DNA from: Actinomyces succiniciruminis
GTDB lineage: Bacteria > Actinomycetota > Actinomycetes > Actinomycetales > Actinomycetaceae
NCBI RefSeq assembly: GCF_900002405.1
Contig: NZ_LK995479.1
Location: 1 to 39,198, forward strand
Length of the DNA stretch: 39,198 nt
Reading direction: 5' to 3'
The notes beneath the pieces were generated by a model. The model saw nothing but the letters and a program-made list of their open reading frames with translations, did not search any database and had not been told where the DNA came from. Shown here piece by piece: positions 14,353 to 22,514 of this stretch. Both the position numbers and the translations under genes were made by a program. Position 1 is the first letter of the stretch; every line of letters starts with the position of its first letter.

Positions 14353-14639
14353 CCAGCGCCAAGCCGGGCCGCTACGTCAAACGCCCCGTTGTCGTGGAGG
14401 CCATCCAATACGACGGCAGCCTCACCAATGCGCTCGACATCCTCGACTGGATAGGCGACGCGACTAGCGCCGAGCGTTCTCGTGACGGCGACCTCGTCAT
14501 CCACACCTTGGAGGGCGATATGACCGCCGACTGGGGCGACTACGTGATCCGCGGCGTCCAGGGCGAGTTCTATCCCTGCAAGCCGTCCGTCTTCGAGGCC
14601 ACCTACGAGCCCGCGCCTGATCCCGCGCAGGAGGCGTAG
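14349..14639 (+). CDS. Conserved small phage protein (PGDY/GEFYPC type)
   Basis: The 96-aa sequence follows a pattern common in many temperate phages: a basic start (GRYVKRPVVVEAIQYDG), a central Trp region, ITLEG-like IHTLEGD, and the ending DYVIRGVQGEFYPCKPSVFEATYE. The role of this family is unknown; it is usually among early or replication genes, as here. Confidence 0.82.
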   Translation: MTSAKPGRYVKRPVVVEAIQYDGSLTNALDILDWIGDATSAERSRDGDLVIHTLEGDMTADWGDYVIRGVQGEFYPCKPSVFEATYEPAPDPAQEA

Positions 14640-14724
14640 CTGATGCCTGGCTTGTTGTCTTCGCTCGCGCGCAGTCCTCCCCGCGCGTTAGTTGCTGTCC
14701 CCGAATCTGCCTGCAGGAGGTGCC

Positions 14725-16035
14725 ATGAGCTTCTTCAATATCGACGATGACGCGCCCAATCACCCAAAGCATAGGGCGTTGATAGATCGAGGCCTCGACG
14801 GCGATTTGAAGGCGCTTGCGGCGGGCTACCTGTGGACGCTGATGGGCGCGCACCTTCGTAGCGCGTTTACCGATGGTGTGGTCACCAAGCGGGACTTGTA
14901 CCGCGTGATGCCCGGCCCACTGGTCGAGGAGTTGCCTGCTTATCTTGTGGAGGTGGGGTTGTGGCATGACCACGACACCTGCTGCGAGAAATGCAAGCGC
15001 CCCAAACCGGGGGAGTGGGTGTACCACGACTGGGCGCAGTGGTCCCAGCGTACTGGCGACCAGGACCGCCTGCGGCGGGCCTTGCAGACCGAGAGGAAGG
15101 ACTCCGACCTGCACGATGCCATGTGGGAGCGTGATCGGCTTCCACGGGCCCGTGCTGGGGACGTTGAGACCGCCTTGTGTGTCTACTGTCGTCGCTTGCT
15201 GCGCAGGGATACCCGTAAGGGCCCGCTGCGCCCGGAGATGGACCACGTGTTCGCCAGGCCCTTTGGTCTTGACGGCGTGGCTATCGCCTGCCAGGAGTGC
15301 AACCGCTCCAAGGGCAACCGCTCCGCCTCGAAGGCGGGGATGAACTTCCACCCGACGCCGCCGCACGCTGCTGCGTTGGCCCGCCGTGCCAAGGATCGAT
15401 CGCACCCCGGTGAGGGGTTCGCGGATCTCCTGGAGCAGGCGTGGGCAACGCCGCCGGCGCCCGGCGAGACTGTCCCCGACGTCGGCGTCCGGAACTCTCA
15501 CGCGGAAGCGTTAGAAGAGCCGGTCGATGCCGGGTGGTGGGAGCCATCCCAGCCGGAGGATGACGGGTGCAGTGTGCCCAATTCCGGGCAGGAGGCCGCG
15601 CAGGAGCCGCGTGGGCGGGCTGCTGGTGCCGGAGTGCACGCCGGTACCAGTGCGCCTGCTGACGCCGCCCAGGACGCCCAGGAGGACGCTCCTGTGGCCG
15701 ATGCGGCCGGGGCCTGCGTGCCCGACGACGCCGGGGATCCTGGGGGCTCCTCGCGCGCGCGTACGCGTACGGGCCCGCGCGCAGACGCGCGTGCGGCCGC
15801 GCGTGCGGCCGACGTTCGCGCGCCCGACGCTCTCCCGCCCGGCAGGGCAGGGCAGGGCAAGGCAGGGCCAGGAGAGGAAGGGCACGGCAAGCCAGGGCAG
15901 GGCAGATCAGGGCAGGGCACGGCCCGGCCTGGCCGCCGACGGCGAGGAAGACGAAAGCGCAAGCCTCAGCCCACCTGCCCGGCCCATGGTGACCGGATGC
16001 CCTGCCGCCTCTGCCAGGAAGGAGAACCCTCATGA
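14725..16035 (+). CDS. Replication-initiator-like protein with embedded HNH domain
   Basis: The 436-aa product has three parts. Residues 1-115 resemble the winged-helix start of phage replication initiators (FFNIDDDAPNHPKHRALIDRG, ending VYHDWAQWSQ). Residues about 145-210 are an HNH nuclease (CVYC, then DHVFARP, then CQECNRSKGNRS). Residues 240-436 are low-complexity Gly/Ala/Pro and Arg, finishing with CPAHGDRMPCRLC. AGGAGG precedes ATG 14725. It may bind the phage origin and nick or recruit helicase. No helicase gene was recognised in this window. The Gly-Gln-Gly segment is encoded by GGGCAGGGCA-type DNA repeats. Confidence 0.7.
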   Translation: MSFFNIDDDAPNHPKHRALIDRGLDGDLKALAAGYLWTLMGAHLRSAFTDGVVTKRDLYRVMPGPLVEELPAYLVEVGLWHDHDTCCEKCKRPKPGEWVYHDWAQWSQRTGDQDRLRRALQTERKDSDLHDAMWERDRLPRARAGDVETALCVYCRRLLRRDTRKGPLRPEMDHVFARPFGLDGVAIACQECNRSKGNRSASKAGMNFHPTPPHAAALARRAKDRSHPGEGFADLLEQAWATPPAPGETVPDVGVRNSHAEALEEPVDAGWWEPSQPEDDGCSVPNSGQEAAQEPRGRAAGAGVHAGTSAPADAAQDAQEDAPVADAAGACVPDDAGDPGGSSRARTRTGPRADARAAARAADVRAPDALPPGRAGQGKAGPGEEGHGKPGQGRSGQGTARPGRRRRGRRKRKPQPTCPAHGDRMPCRLCQEGEPS

Positions 16036-16823
16036 CTGCCTGCGTCTCGGGTTGCACGATCCGTGGCATGCACGCTCCGGACTGTGACGGCACCGCTGTG
16101 GACCGTGCGGGCCAGCTGGTGGAGTGCAGGGGATGCCTGCCCAGGCCTGCGGAGGACGGCGCCTGCCTGTGCTCGTGGTGCATCGGCCGGCTGACCTCGA
16201 CGGTCGCGGGCCTGCCGGCCCTGGCCGATCACCTGCACGAGATGGCTGAGCCGTCGGTGTCTTCGCCGTCGGGCCACACCGACGCCGGCAGCTCGGGGGC
16301 TCGTCCGGGTGAGGGGATGCTCTACCCGGCGTCGCTCGTGGCCCTGGATGACCTGCACGCCATGGTCGCCACCTGGTGTGCCGAGGTTGCCGCCGAGCGC
16401 GGCGTGCCCTCGCCTCCGGCTGGTCTGACGCGGTGGACGGCGCCCGACGGCGACGGCGACGTGGAGCCCATCGGCCCTGCCTCGCCCGGTGCCACGGCCT
16501 GCCTGGTGGAGTGGCTGGCCCCGCACCTGGAGTGGGTCACCGTTCAGTCCTGGGCGGGCGACATGTTGGCCGACCTCGCGTCGGCGTCTGCTCGGGCGCT
16601 GGCTCGGTGGCCGATGGTGGAGCCGGACCGGCGGGTGACCGACGTGCGCTGCCCGTCCTGTGGGTGTCTGTCGCTGGTGGTGTCCCCGCCCGTGACGGTC
16701 GGCGCGTCGGCCACGGTCCGGTGCAGCCTGCCGGCCTGCGGGCGCACGTTGGGTGAGGAGGACTGGCAGCACACGAGAGCCCTTGCCCTGGCCCGAGCCC
16801 AAGCCGTGGGGGCGGCGTCGTGA
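16032..16823 (+). CDS. Zinc-finger early/late-boundary protein
   Basis: The 263-aa product has two Cys-rich clusters, one near residues 4-56 (CVSGCTIRGMHAPDC, CRGCLP, CLCSWC) and one near 205-240 (CPSCGCLSL, CSLPACGRTL), each able to bind zinc, with a helical middle. Similar proteins lie just upstream of terminase genes in actinophages. Function is unproven; regulation or packaging is plausible from position. Confidence 0.7.
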   Translation: MTACVSGCTIRGMHAPDCDGTAVDRAGQLVECRGCLPRPAEDGACLCSWCIGRLTSTVAGLPALADHLHEMAEPSVSSPSGHTDAGSSGARPGEGMLYPASLVALDDLHAMVATWCAEVAAERGVPSPPAGLTRWTAPDGDGDVEPIGPASPGATACLVEWLAPHLEWVTVQSWAGDMLADLASASARALARWPMVEPDRRVTDVRCPSCGCLSLVVSPPVTVGASATVRCSLPACGRTLGEEDWQHTRALALARAQAVGAAS

Positions 16824-17128
16824 CCGGCGTGGTCGGCCCGGACGGCACCGAGTGGGTCCCCGCCGTCACGGCATTGGACCGGGTGCCGGGGTTGTCCGGG
16901 TGGACGCTGCGGTCGTGGATCAGGCGGGAGCAGGTGCGGTCCCGGCGGGTGGGGCGCCAGGTGTGGGTGGCCTGGGGGGATGTGCTGGAGGTGGAGGCTG
17001 CGGCGCACCTGGTGGGGTGGCGGCGTGGTCGGCGCGCCCGGCCTGCTGGTGGTGCTGGACAGGCGGCCGCTCGGATTGCACAATTGGGTGCAGCGGGACC
17101 AGTGCGCCCACCAGCCGATCGGTGTTGA
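16820..17128 (+). CDS. Helix-turn-helix protein before the packaging genes
   Basis: The 102-aa product starts with GTG overlapping the previous TGA. Residues 14-60 (ALDRVPGLSGWTLRSWIRREQ, then RRVGRQVWVAWGDVLEVE) resemble a MerR/HTH_17 winged helix. The rest is basic and low in complexity. It may regulate the late operon or assist terminase at cos. Confidence 0.65.
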   Translation: MTGVVGPDGTEWVPAVTALDRVPGLSGWTLRSWIRREQVRSRRVGRQVWVAWGDVLEVEAAAHLVGWRRGRRARPAGGAGQAAARIAQLGAAGPVRPPADRC

Positions 17129-17136
17129 GAGGTCTG

Positions 17137-17385
17137 GTGGTGCGAGTGTCCCGGACTGGCAGTCGCCGCTATCGCGTGAACCGCGCGAAGCTGCTCGCGA
17201 TCTCGGATGTGTGCTGGATCTGCGGGCGACCTGGCGCGGACACGGCGGATCATGTCGTGCCGGCAGCGCTTGGTGGTGGCGACGAGCTGGAGAATCTTCG
17301 CCCGGCGCATCGCTCGTGCAATGCTTCCCGTGGGATCGGGAAGCGGGATCTTCGGCGCCCGTTCCGAACCTCCCGGGCCTGGTAA
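17137..17385 (+). CDS. HNH endonuclease adjacent to terminase
   Basis: The small product (82 aa from GTG 17137; GTG 17122 and 17140 are alternatives) has the complete HNH pattern: CWICG, then ADHVVPAALGGGDELENL, then HRSCNASRG. GAGAGG lies just before the chosen start. Free-standing HNH proteins next to terminase genes are known to stimulate large-terminase cleavage at cos in HK97-like phages, and the following 240-bp noncoding region fits a cos site. Confidence 0.85.
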   Translation: MVRVSRTGSRRYRVNRAKLLAISDVCWICGRPGADTADHVVPAALGGGDELENLRPAHRSCNASRGIGKRDLRRPFRTSRAW

Positions 17386-17625
17386 GGCTACCCTACGGCG
17401 GCCGGGCGGTCCGCCGGGTGGGGGATGACCCCCTCGGCCCGGCCGGTAGCAGGCCCGGCAATGCTACCCATCTCCCCCCGACCCCTGGTTTCCATCCCCC
17501 CGAGCGTTTTCCCGGGTTTCGGCGTTTTTGTTGGTATTCCGCCGTTTTCCCGGCGCATGTGGCCGTGGTGGCCGTTCTCGGGTGCTCTTGGCGTCGGGCT
17601 GGCGGAATCTGGGTGGTGATGGGCG
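17386..17625. other. Noncoding region, probable cos/packaging site
   Basis: This 240-bp gap between HNH and the small terminase gene has no convincing gene. It contains GGCGGTCCGCC (17405-17415, perfect arms) and GGGGG(ATGA)CCCCC (17420-17433), then alternating C-rich and T-rich tracts to about 17560. Position between HNH and terminase and the GC-rich palindromes suggest the cos site. The exact nick positions cannot be read from sequence alone. Confidence 0.45.
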
Positions 17626-17934
17626 GTGTCTCGGTCGTTTGAGTCGGCGGTGCGGTCGGGGAATCGGCTGCGTGTGCTGCGGGCTCAGCGTCGTCGTTTG
17701 GCTGAGGAGCTGGACCTGATCAAGCCGGGCACGAACCCGGCGGGCGTGGCGACGATCAGCCGTCAGCTGTCCGCGGTGATGGACAAGATCGCAGTCCTCG
17801 AGGCGTCGGAGGGCGCCGGCCAGAAGGCGGTGAGCAGTCCCATTGACGAACTCGCTGCCCGACGCCGTGATCGGCGCCCAGAGTCCCCGTCTGAGGGTCG
17901 CCGCCGACGGGGCGTCCCGCCTGGACGGGGCTGA
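17626..17934 (+). CDS. terS: Terminase small subunit
   Basis: The 102-aa protein (SRSFESAVRSGNRLRVLRAQRRRLAEELDLI, then ATISRQLSAVMDKIAVLE) has the short coiled-coil pattern of actinophage small terminases, with a basic C-terminal tail. It should recognise cos/pac DNA and recruit the large subunit. The GTG start is followed by typical codons; no strong ribosome-binding site is visible. Its 3' end overlaps the large-subunit gene by 92 bases. Confidence 0.75.
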   Translation: MSRSFESAVRSGNRLRVLRAQRRRLAEELDLIKPGTNPAGVATISRQLSAVMDKIAVLEASEGAGQKAVSSPIDELAARRRDRRPESPSEGRRRRGVPPGRG

Positions 17935-19282
17935 CGCCGCCGACATTGCCGCCGCCTACGGGCTGGAGCTGGACGACTGGCAGGCGATGGTCCTGTCCGA
18001 CTGGCTCGCTACCGATGCAGACGGCCTGTGGGCTCACTCCCGCTGCGGCTTGTCAGTGCCTCGCCAGAACGGCAAGAACGCCGTGATCGAGGCGCGGGAG
18101 CTCTACGGCATGGCCGTGATTGGGGAAGCACTCCTGCACACGGCTCACGAGGTCAAGACCGCCCGCAAGGCGTTCCGCCGCCTGCTGACCTTCTTCGACA
18201 ACCCCCGCAAGTACCCGGACCTGGCTGCCAAGGTTGTGGAGATCCGCCGCACGAACGGCCAGGAGGCCATCGTGCTTGACAACGGCGGCAGCGTGGAGTT
18301 CGTGGCCCGCTCGAAGGGCTCCGCCCGCGGGTTCACGGTGGACACGATCGTGGCGGACGAGGCACAGGACTTCAGCGAGGACGCTATGGAGGCCCTGCGG
18401 TCCACGAACGCGGCCGGCCCCCAGCAGAACCCACAGCTGATCCTCACCGGCACGCCGCCCGGCCCGAAAGCCGATGGCGAGATCTTCCGCCGCTTCCGCA
18501 CGGGCGCCCTGTCCGGCTCCTCCGACACGACCTGTTGGGCCGAGTGGTCCGCCCCCAACGACGCCGACTACGACGACGAGGAGACGTGGGCGACTGCCAA
18601 CCCCGGCTACGGCATCCGCATCAGTCGCGACACCATCATGGACGAGCGCGGGGACCTGTCCGAGGAGGGCTTCGCCCGAGAGCGCCTGGGCATGTGGGAC
18701 GAGGTCTCCACCAACGCCGTCATCGACGCCGCTACCTGGCTCCGCTGCGCGGACATGGCCTCCAACCCCGTGGACCGGCTCGCCCTCGCCGTCGATGTGC
18801 AGCCTGGCCGCGAATCCGGGTCGGTAGCCGTCGCCGGCCAGCGCTCGGACGGCCGCTGGCACGTCGAGGTGATCGACAACCGCAACAACGTCGGCTGGAT
18901 CGTGGACCGGGTAGCCGGCATCTACGCCCGCCAGCGCATCCGCACGGTCGTGATCGACAAGCGCGGCCCTGCCGCCTCGCTGGTCGAGCCCCTGCAGAAG
19001 AAGGGGCTGAAAGTCACTACCACGGACGCCTCCGAAATGGCCGCCGCCTGCGGCTCCTTCTACGACGCCGTCATGGAGGACACCCTCCGCCACCTGGACA
19101 CCCCCGTGCTCAACTCGGCGCTCGCGGTGGCCCGGAAGCGGTCGCTCGGTGATGCGTGGGCGTGGCATCGGAAGAACGCGGCAGCGGATATCACGCCACT
19201 GGTGGCCTGCACCCTGGCCCTGCACGGGGCCATGTCTGACCGGATCTCCCAGCGCCGATCGAACCGCGCAACATTCGTTTGA
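17843..19282 (+). CDS. terL: Terminase large subunit
   Basis: The 479-aa packaging motor shows an atypical Walker A, SVPRQNGKN (71-79), a Walker B, IVADEAQD (169-176), a coupling motif LTGTPPG near residue 200, and an RNase-H-like nuclease half starting with LAVDVQPG (Asp318), continuing to VVIDKRGPA. ATP-driven translocation and cos cleavage are the family functions. The TTG start at 17843 gives a 92-base overlap with the small-subunit gene; an internal GTG a few codons later is also possible. Confidence 0.95.
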   Translation: MTNSLPDAVIGAQSPRLRVAADGASRLDGADAADIAAAYGLELDDWQAMVLSDWLATDADGLWAHSRCGLSVPRQNGKNAVIEARELYGMAVIGEALLHTAHEVKTARKAFRRLLTFFDNPRKYPDLAAKVVEIRRTNGQEAIVLDNGGSVEFVARSKGSARGFTVDTIVADEAQDFSEDAMEALRSTNAAGPQQNPQLILTGTPPGPKADGEIFRRFRTGALSGSSDTTCWAEWSAPNDADYDDEETWATANPGYGIRISRDTIMDERGDLSEEGFARERLGMWDEVSTNAVIDAATWLRCADMASNPVDRLALAVDVQPGRESGSVAVAGQRSDGRWHVEVIDNRNNVGWIVDRVAGIYARQRIRTVVIDKRGPAASLVEPLQKKGLKVTTTDASEMAAACGSFYDAVMEDTLRHLDTPVLNSALAVARKRSLGDAWAWHRKNAAADITPLVACTLALHGAMSDRISQRRSNRATFV

Positions 19283-19308
19283 GTCTGAGGGGCTGGTGGT
19301 GTCTTGTG

Positions 19309-20700
19309 ATGGATGAGGCCCAGATCCGCGAGAGCATCACCCAGATGCTCACGGTCCGCCGCCGGGACCTGGCCGAGTGCGAGACACTGCGCCGATGGCT
19401 GACCGGGCAGGCGGGCACCCCCGAGGTGCCCAAGGGCTCCGAGTCGGAGATCAAGCACTTGGCGGTGGTCGCTAAGCGCAACGTGATCGGCATGGTTGTG
19501 GACACCTTCGCCCAGAACCTAGGAGTGGTGGGCTACCGGGCGGCGGACGAGGCTGCAGACGCGACCGGCTGGGACCTCTGGCAGCGCGCCCGCATGGACG
19601 CCCGCCAGGACGAGGTCCACCGCCCCGCCCTGGTCTACGGCCTGTCCTACCTGGTGCTGCGCCCGCTCGTGGCCGACGGCCCGGTCGAGTGGCTGCCCCG
19701 CTCGCCTCGCCAGCTCGTGGCCCTCTACGAGCACGACGACGTGTCCCCGTTCCCTGTGTGCGCCATGGAGGTGTGGGTCCAGACCGTCGGCGGCGTGAAG
19801 CGCCTGCGCGGCGCCCTGATGGACGACGAGTGGGTCTACCCGCTCGACCTCGGCACCGTCGCGGACCTGGCCCGCACGAAGACCGCGTCTCTGTCTCACG
19901 TGGCGACAGCCGCCGTCATCGACGACGAGGCCGCCTTCCCGCACCGCGCCACCTACGACGGCACCCCGGTGTGCCCTGTGGTGCGGTTCGTCAACGGCGG
20001 GGACGCCGACTCCGGCCCGATCGGTGAGGTAGCCCCGCTGATCGCCTCCCAGCGCGCCCTGAACGAGGTCAACTTCGACCGGCACATCGTCTCCCGCTTC
20101 GGAGCATTCCCACAGAAAGTCATCTCCGGTTGGGCTGCCGGCGAGAGTGAAGTCCTCAAAGCCTCAGCCCGCCGCGTGTGGACCTTCGAGCAGGCGGACG
20201 TGAAGGCAACTGCCTTGCCGGCTGCCAGCGTCGAGCCCTACAACGCGGTACTCCGGGAGATTGTCGAGCACATCGCCCAGGTCGCCCAGATCTCGCCCGC
20301 ACAGATCACCGGCCAGATGGCGAACCTGTCTGCCGAGGCCCTGTGGGCGGCCGAGACCGCCCAGCAGCGCAAGCTCGACGCCAAACGCCGTGCCTTCGGC
20401 GAGTCCTGGGAACTGGCCCTGCACCTCGCCGTCGAGACCACCTCCGGTCAGGACACCGTCCCGCACGGCGCCGAGGTCATCTGGCGCAGCACCGAGGCAC
20501 GCTCCTTCGGCGCGATCATCGACGGCATCACCAAGCTCTCCTCCCAGGGTGTCCCGATCGACCTCCTGATGCCGCTCGTACCCGGTATGACCCAGCAGCA
20601 GGTCAAGGCCATCCGCGACCGCCTCGACGTTGACTACACCCCCGACGCCATCGCCGCGCTCGCGGCCACGCCGCTACTCGCGGGCTCCGGTCAGGAGTAG
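19309..20700 (+). CDS. Portal protein (SPP1 gp6 type)
   Basis: The 463-aa protein follows the actinophage SPP1 gp6-like portal pattern: an N-terminal helical start, NVIGMVVDTFAQNLGVVGYR near residue 60, central strands, RALNEVNFDRHIVSRFGAFPQK near 245, VAQISPAQITGQMANLSAEAL near 320, and a C-terminal helical part. It forms the dodecameric channel for DNA entry. ATG 19309 is chosen, with GAGGGG about 20 bases upstream; TTG 19279 is an alternative. Confidence 0.93.
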   Translation: MDEAQIRESITQMLTVRRRDLAECETLRRWLTGQAGTPEVPKGSESEIKHLAVVAKRNVIGMVVDTFAQNLGVVGYRAADEAADATGWDLWQRARMDARQDEVHRPALVYGLSYLVLRPLVADGPVEWLPRSPRQLVALYEHDDVSPFPVCAMEVWVQTVGGVKRLRGALMDDEWVYPLDLGTVADLARTKTASLSHVATAAVIDDEAAFPHRATYDGTPVCPVVRFVNGGDADSGPIGEVAPLIASQRALNEVNFDRHIVSRFGAFPQKVISGWAAGESEVLKASARRVWTFEQADVKATALPAASVEPYNAVLREIVEHIAQVAQISPAQITGQMANLSAEALWAAETAQQRKLDAKRRAFGESWELALHLAVETTSGQDTVPHGAEVIWRSTEARSFGAIIDGITKLSSQGVPIDLLMPLVPGMTQQQVKAIRDRLDVDYTPDAIAALAATPLLAGSGQE

Positions 20701-20706
20701 CGGGCC

Positions 20707-21870
20707 GTGACGCTCTATCGTCGTCCGGCGAGGTTGACGGCCGAGCTCGTGCAGGCAGGCCACGAGCAGGCTCTTACTGAGCTGTTGGCGGAGTTCAACC
20801 GGCAGATGGACGTCACCTGGAAGCTGCTGGACCTCGACCGCCTGGACCAGACGCGGGCTGATTGGCTGCGGCATGCAGTGGAGGTGGTCTCCTCTCACCA
20901 GGAGCAGGCCGCCGATATCGCGGCGGAGTTCTGCCAGGACTGGTCCCAGCTGTTCACCGGCCAGGGCATGACTATTCTCCGGCCCGGTTTGCAGGCGGAC
21001 GTGGTCATCCGGGAGATCGAGACCGCCCTGGACGCGCTCGGCCCCGCTGGCGTCAAGAAGCGCATCCGCGAAGGGATCTCCCCGGAGGCCGCGATGCGGG
21101 ACGCGGCCGATGCGGTCAAGGCCGCCGGCAGTCTGCGGGTGCGGGACGCGGACCGGCAAACGGTCATGCAGTCCGCCGCGGCGGACCCGCGGGCTACGGG
21201 GTGGCGGCGCATCAGCCATGGCGGCTGCAAGTTCTGCAACATGCTGGCCGGCCGAGGCGAGGTCTACGGCGCAGACTCGGTCCGCTTCGCCTCCCACGAC
21301 CACTGCAAGTGCACCGCCGCCCCCGCCTACGGAGGCCAGCAGGTTAACGTCCACCAGTACACGGCCTCCAAGCGGAAGATCTCCGAGGCCCAGCGGCGCC
21401 AACTCAAGGCGTACCTGGACGGTCTGGAAGACGACGGACTCACACCGAAGGCAGCGGTGGTCCCGCGGGTTACCGCCCCTGGGGTTGTGACCGTCCCTGA
21501 TGGGCTCGACGTCGCAGCACACGAGCTACGCACCGCGGACACCCTTGCCGAGCACGGTTACAACATAGTGTTCCGCATGATTGACAACACCCCAGGGGTG
21601 AAGAACCCTGATGTTGAGATCGACGGAGTTGTCTGGGAGTTCAAGAGCCCTGAGGGAAGCTCTGAGAAGAGCACGATTGCAGACCAGTTCAAGAAGGCGC
21701 GGAGACAAGCCGACAGAATGGCAATCGACCTGCGACGCTGTGGACTCAATGACTCGGTCGCGAAATCACAGATCGCGAGACGTTTCAAGGGACAGTCGCG
21801 ACTAGTAGAGGTTCTGGTAATCGATCACGACAGCGTAGTGACTCGTCACGCGAAGTCAGCTATCCTGTAG
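20707..21870 (+). CDS. MuF-type head protein fused to CdiA-like nuclease toxin domain
   Basis: The 387-aa protein has an N-terminal helical head-morphogenesis region and a MuF-like Cys/His core (CKFC at 174-177; SHDHCKC near 200) in residues 1-225, then a linker. Residues about 269-387 resemble CdiA C-terminal nuclease toxins: HELRTADTLAEHGYN, then NPDVEIDGVVWEFKSP, giving a PD...ExK arrangement (Asp302, Glu311, Lys313), then a QFKKARRQADRMAIDL helix. The toxin part has visibly lower GC and different codons. GTG start 6 bases after the portal stop. Polymorphic MuF toxins carried in phage heads are known in temperate phages. No immunity gene is seen downstream. Confidence 0.82.
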   Translation: MTLYRRPARLTAELVQAGHEQALTELLAEFNRQMDVTWKLLDLDRLDQTRADWLRHAVEVVSSHQEQAADIAAEFCQDWSQLFTGQGMTILRPGLQADVVIREIETALDALGPAGVKKRIREGISPEAAMRDAADAVKAAGSLRVRDADRQTVMQSAAADPRATGWRRISHGGCKFCNMLAGRGEVYGADSVRFASHDHCKCTAAPAYGGQQVNVHQYTASKRKISEAQRRQLKAYLDGLEDDGLTPKAAVVPRVTAPGVVTVPDGLDVAAHELRTADTLAEHGYNIVFRMIDNTPGVKNPDVEIDGVVWEFKSPEGSSEKSTIADQFKKARRQADRMAIDLRRCGLNDSVAKSQIARRFKGQSRLVEVLVIDHDSVVTRHAKSAIL

Positions 21871-21936
21871 GTGAAGGCGGCAGGCGTCCCACCATGGCAC
21901 GATTTCCCGTGCTGCGGGTAGCCCAGCCGCCTTCGT
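21871..21936 (+). other. Structured hairpin element directly after the toxin gene
   Basis: A nested hairpin can be drawn by eye: 21873-21881 (GAAGGCGGC) with 21926-21934 (9 bp, extendable by two G-U pairs), 21883-21885 with 21921-21923, 21888-21890 with 21916-21918, and 21897-21901 (GCACG) with 21908-21912 around a 6-nt loop. It starts 2 bases after the toxin stop codon. It could be a 3'-end processing or stability element, a small RNA, or a recombination-type hairpin. Confidence 0.5.
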
Positions 21937-21968
21937 CATACCCTCGCAAACGTTGCCCATATCTGCTC

Positions 21969-22000
21969 AACCCTCGTCCGAAAACGGCCGGGGGTTTTCT
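21969..22000 (+). terminator. Intrinsic terminator between head protein and scaffold genes
   Basis: An 11-position stem (21969-21979 with 21986-21996, one mismatch, one G-U pair) closes a GAAAAC loop and is followed by TTCTC. It lies within the late operon, so it may act as an attenuator or mark a transcript boundary ahead of the abundantly needed scaffold and capsid genes. Confidence 0.65.
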
Positions 22001-22026
22001 CATGCCCAAGATTGGAGAACGCCACC

Positions 22027-22455
22027 ATGGCAGATGACAACCCCACCGCCTCTGCTGACGCGACAGCGCCTGCTGCTGGCGGGTTTGAGCCGATCACTTC
22101 GAAGGAGGCGGCGGACGCCTACGTGGCCGCGCACTTGCCGGCCGACTATGAGCAGGCGCTGTCGCGGGCGGCGGAGCTGGAGTCCAAGCTGGCGGACTCT
22201 GAGCGTGCCCGCCTGGCCTTGCAGGTGTCCGCCTCCACTGGTGTGCCGGCGGAGTCCCTTACTGGCTCGACTCGTGAGGAGCTGGAGGCGTCCGCCCAGG
22301 CTCTGCTCGCCTGGCGTGACGCCACCACGCCGAAGAAGCCCGCGCCGAAGCTGCGTCAGCCGGGCCTGCGGTCGGGGTCGTCCCCACAGCAGGACCCTCC
22401 GTCCCCGAAGGCCGCCGCCGCGGCCGCTCTGCGTCGCATGCGCGGCGCTGAATGA
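22027..22455 (+). CDS. Scaffold protein
   Basis: The 142-aa acidic protein has a disordered Ala/Thr start, a helical coiled-coil centre (YEQALSRAAELESKLADSERARLALQ) and a basic Lys/Arg/Pro tail, the layout of small capsid scaffolds, directly upstream of the major capsid gene. GGAG lies 9 bases before ATG 22027; the in-frame TTG at 22012 overlaps that site and is less likely. Confidence 0.78.
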   Translation: MADDNPTASADATAPAAGGFEPITSKEAADAYVAAHLPADYEQALSRAAELESKLADSERARLALQVSASTGVPAESLTGSTREELEASAQALLAWRDATTPKKPAPKLRQPGLRSGSSPQQDPPSPKAAAAAALRRMRGAE

Positions 22456-22514
22456 CCCCACCAACACCGACCGATCCGATCCAACTATTCACCGTCTGAG
22501 AGGACAAACTGATC

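Noticed and set aside
15835-15930. GGGCAGGGCA-type runs as a CRISPR or satellite array
   Set aside because: Units are irregular, without unique spacers, and lie in frame within the low-complexity tail of a protein.
17425-17642. Short plus-strand frames in the gap before the small terminase gene
   Set aside because: Pro/Ser- and Trp/Val-rich products without ribosome-binding sites; the region fits a cos site better.
18053-19225. 390-codon minus-strand frame opposite the large terminase
   Set aside because: Shadow of a well-conserved terminase with intact motifs; composition is that of antisense GC-rich DNA.
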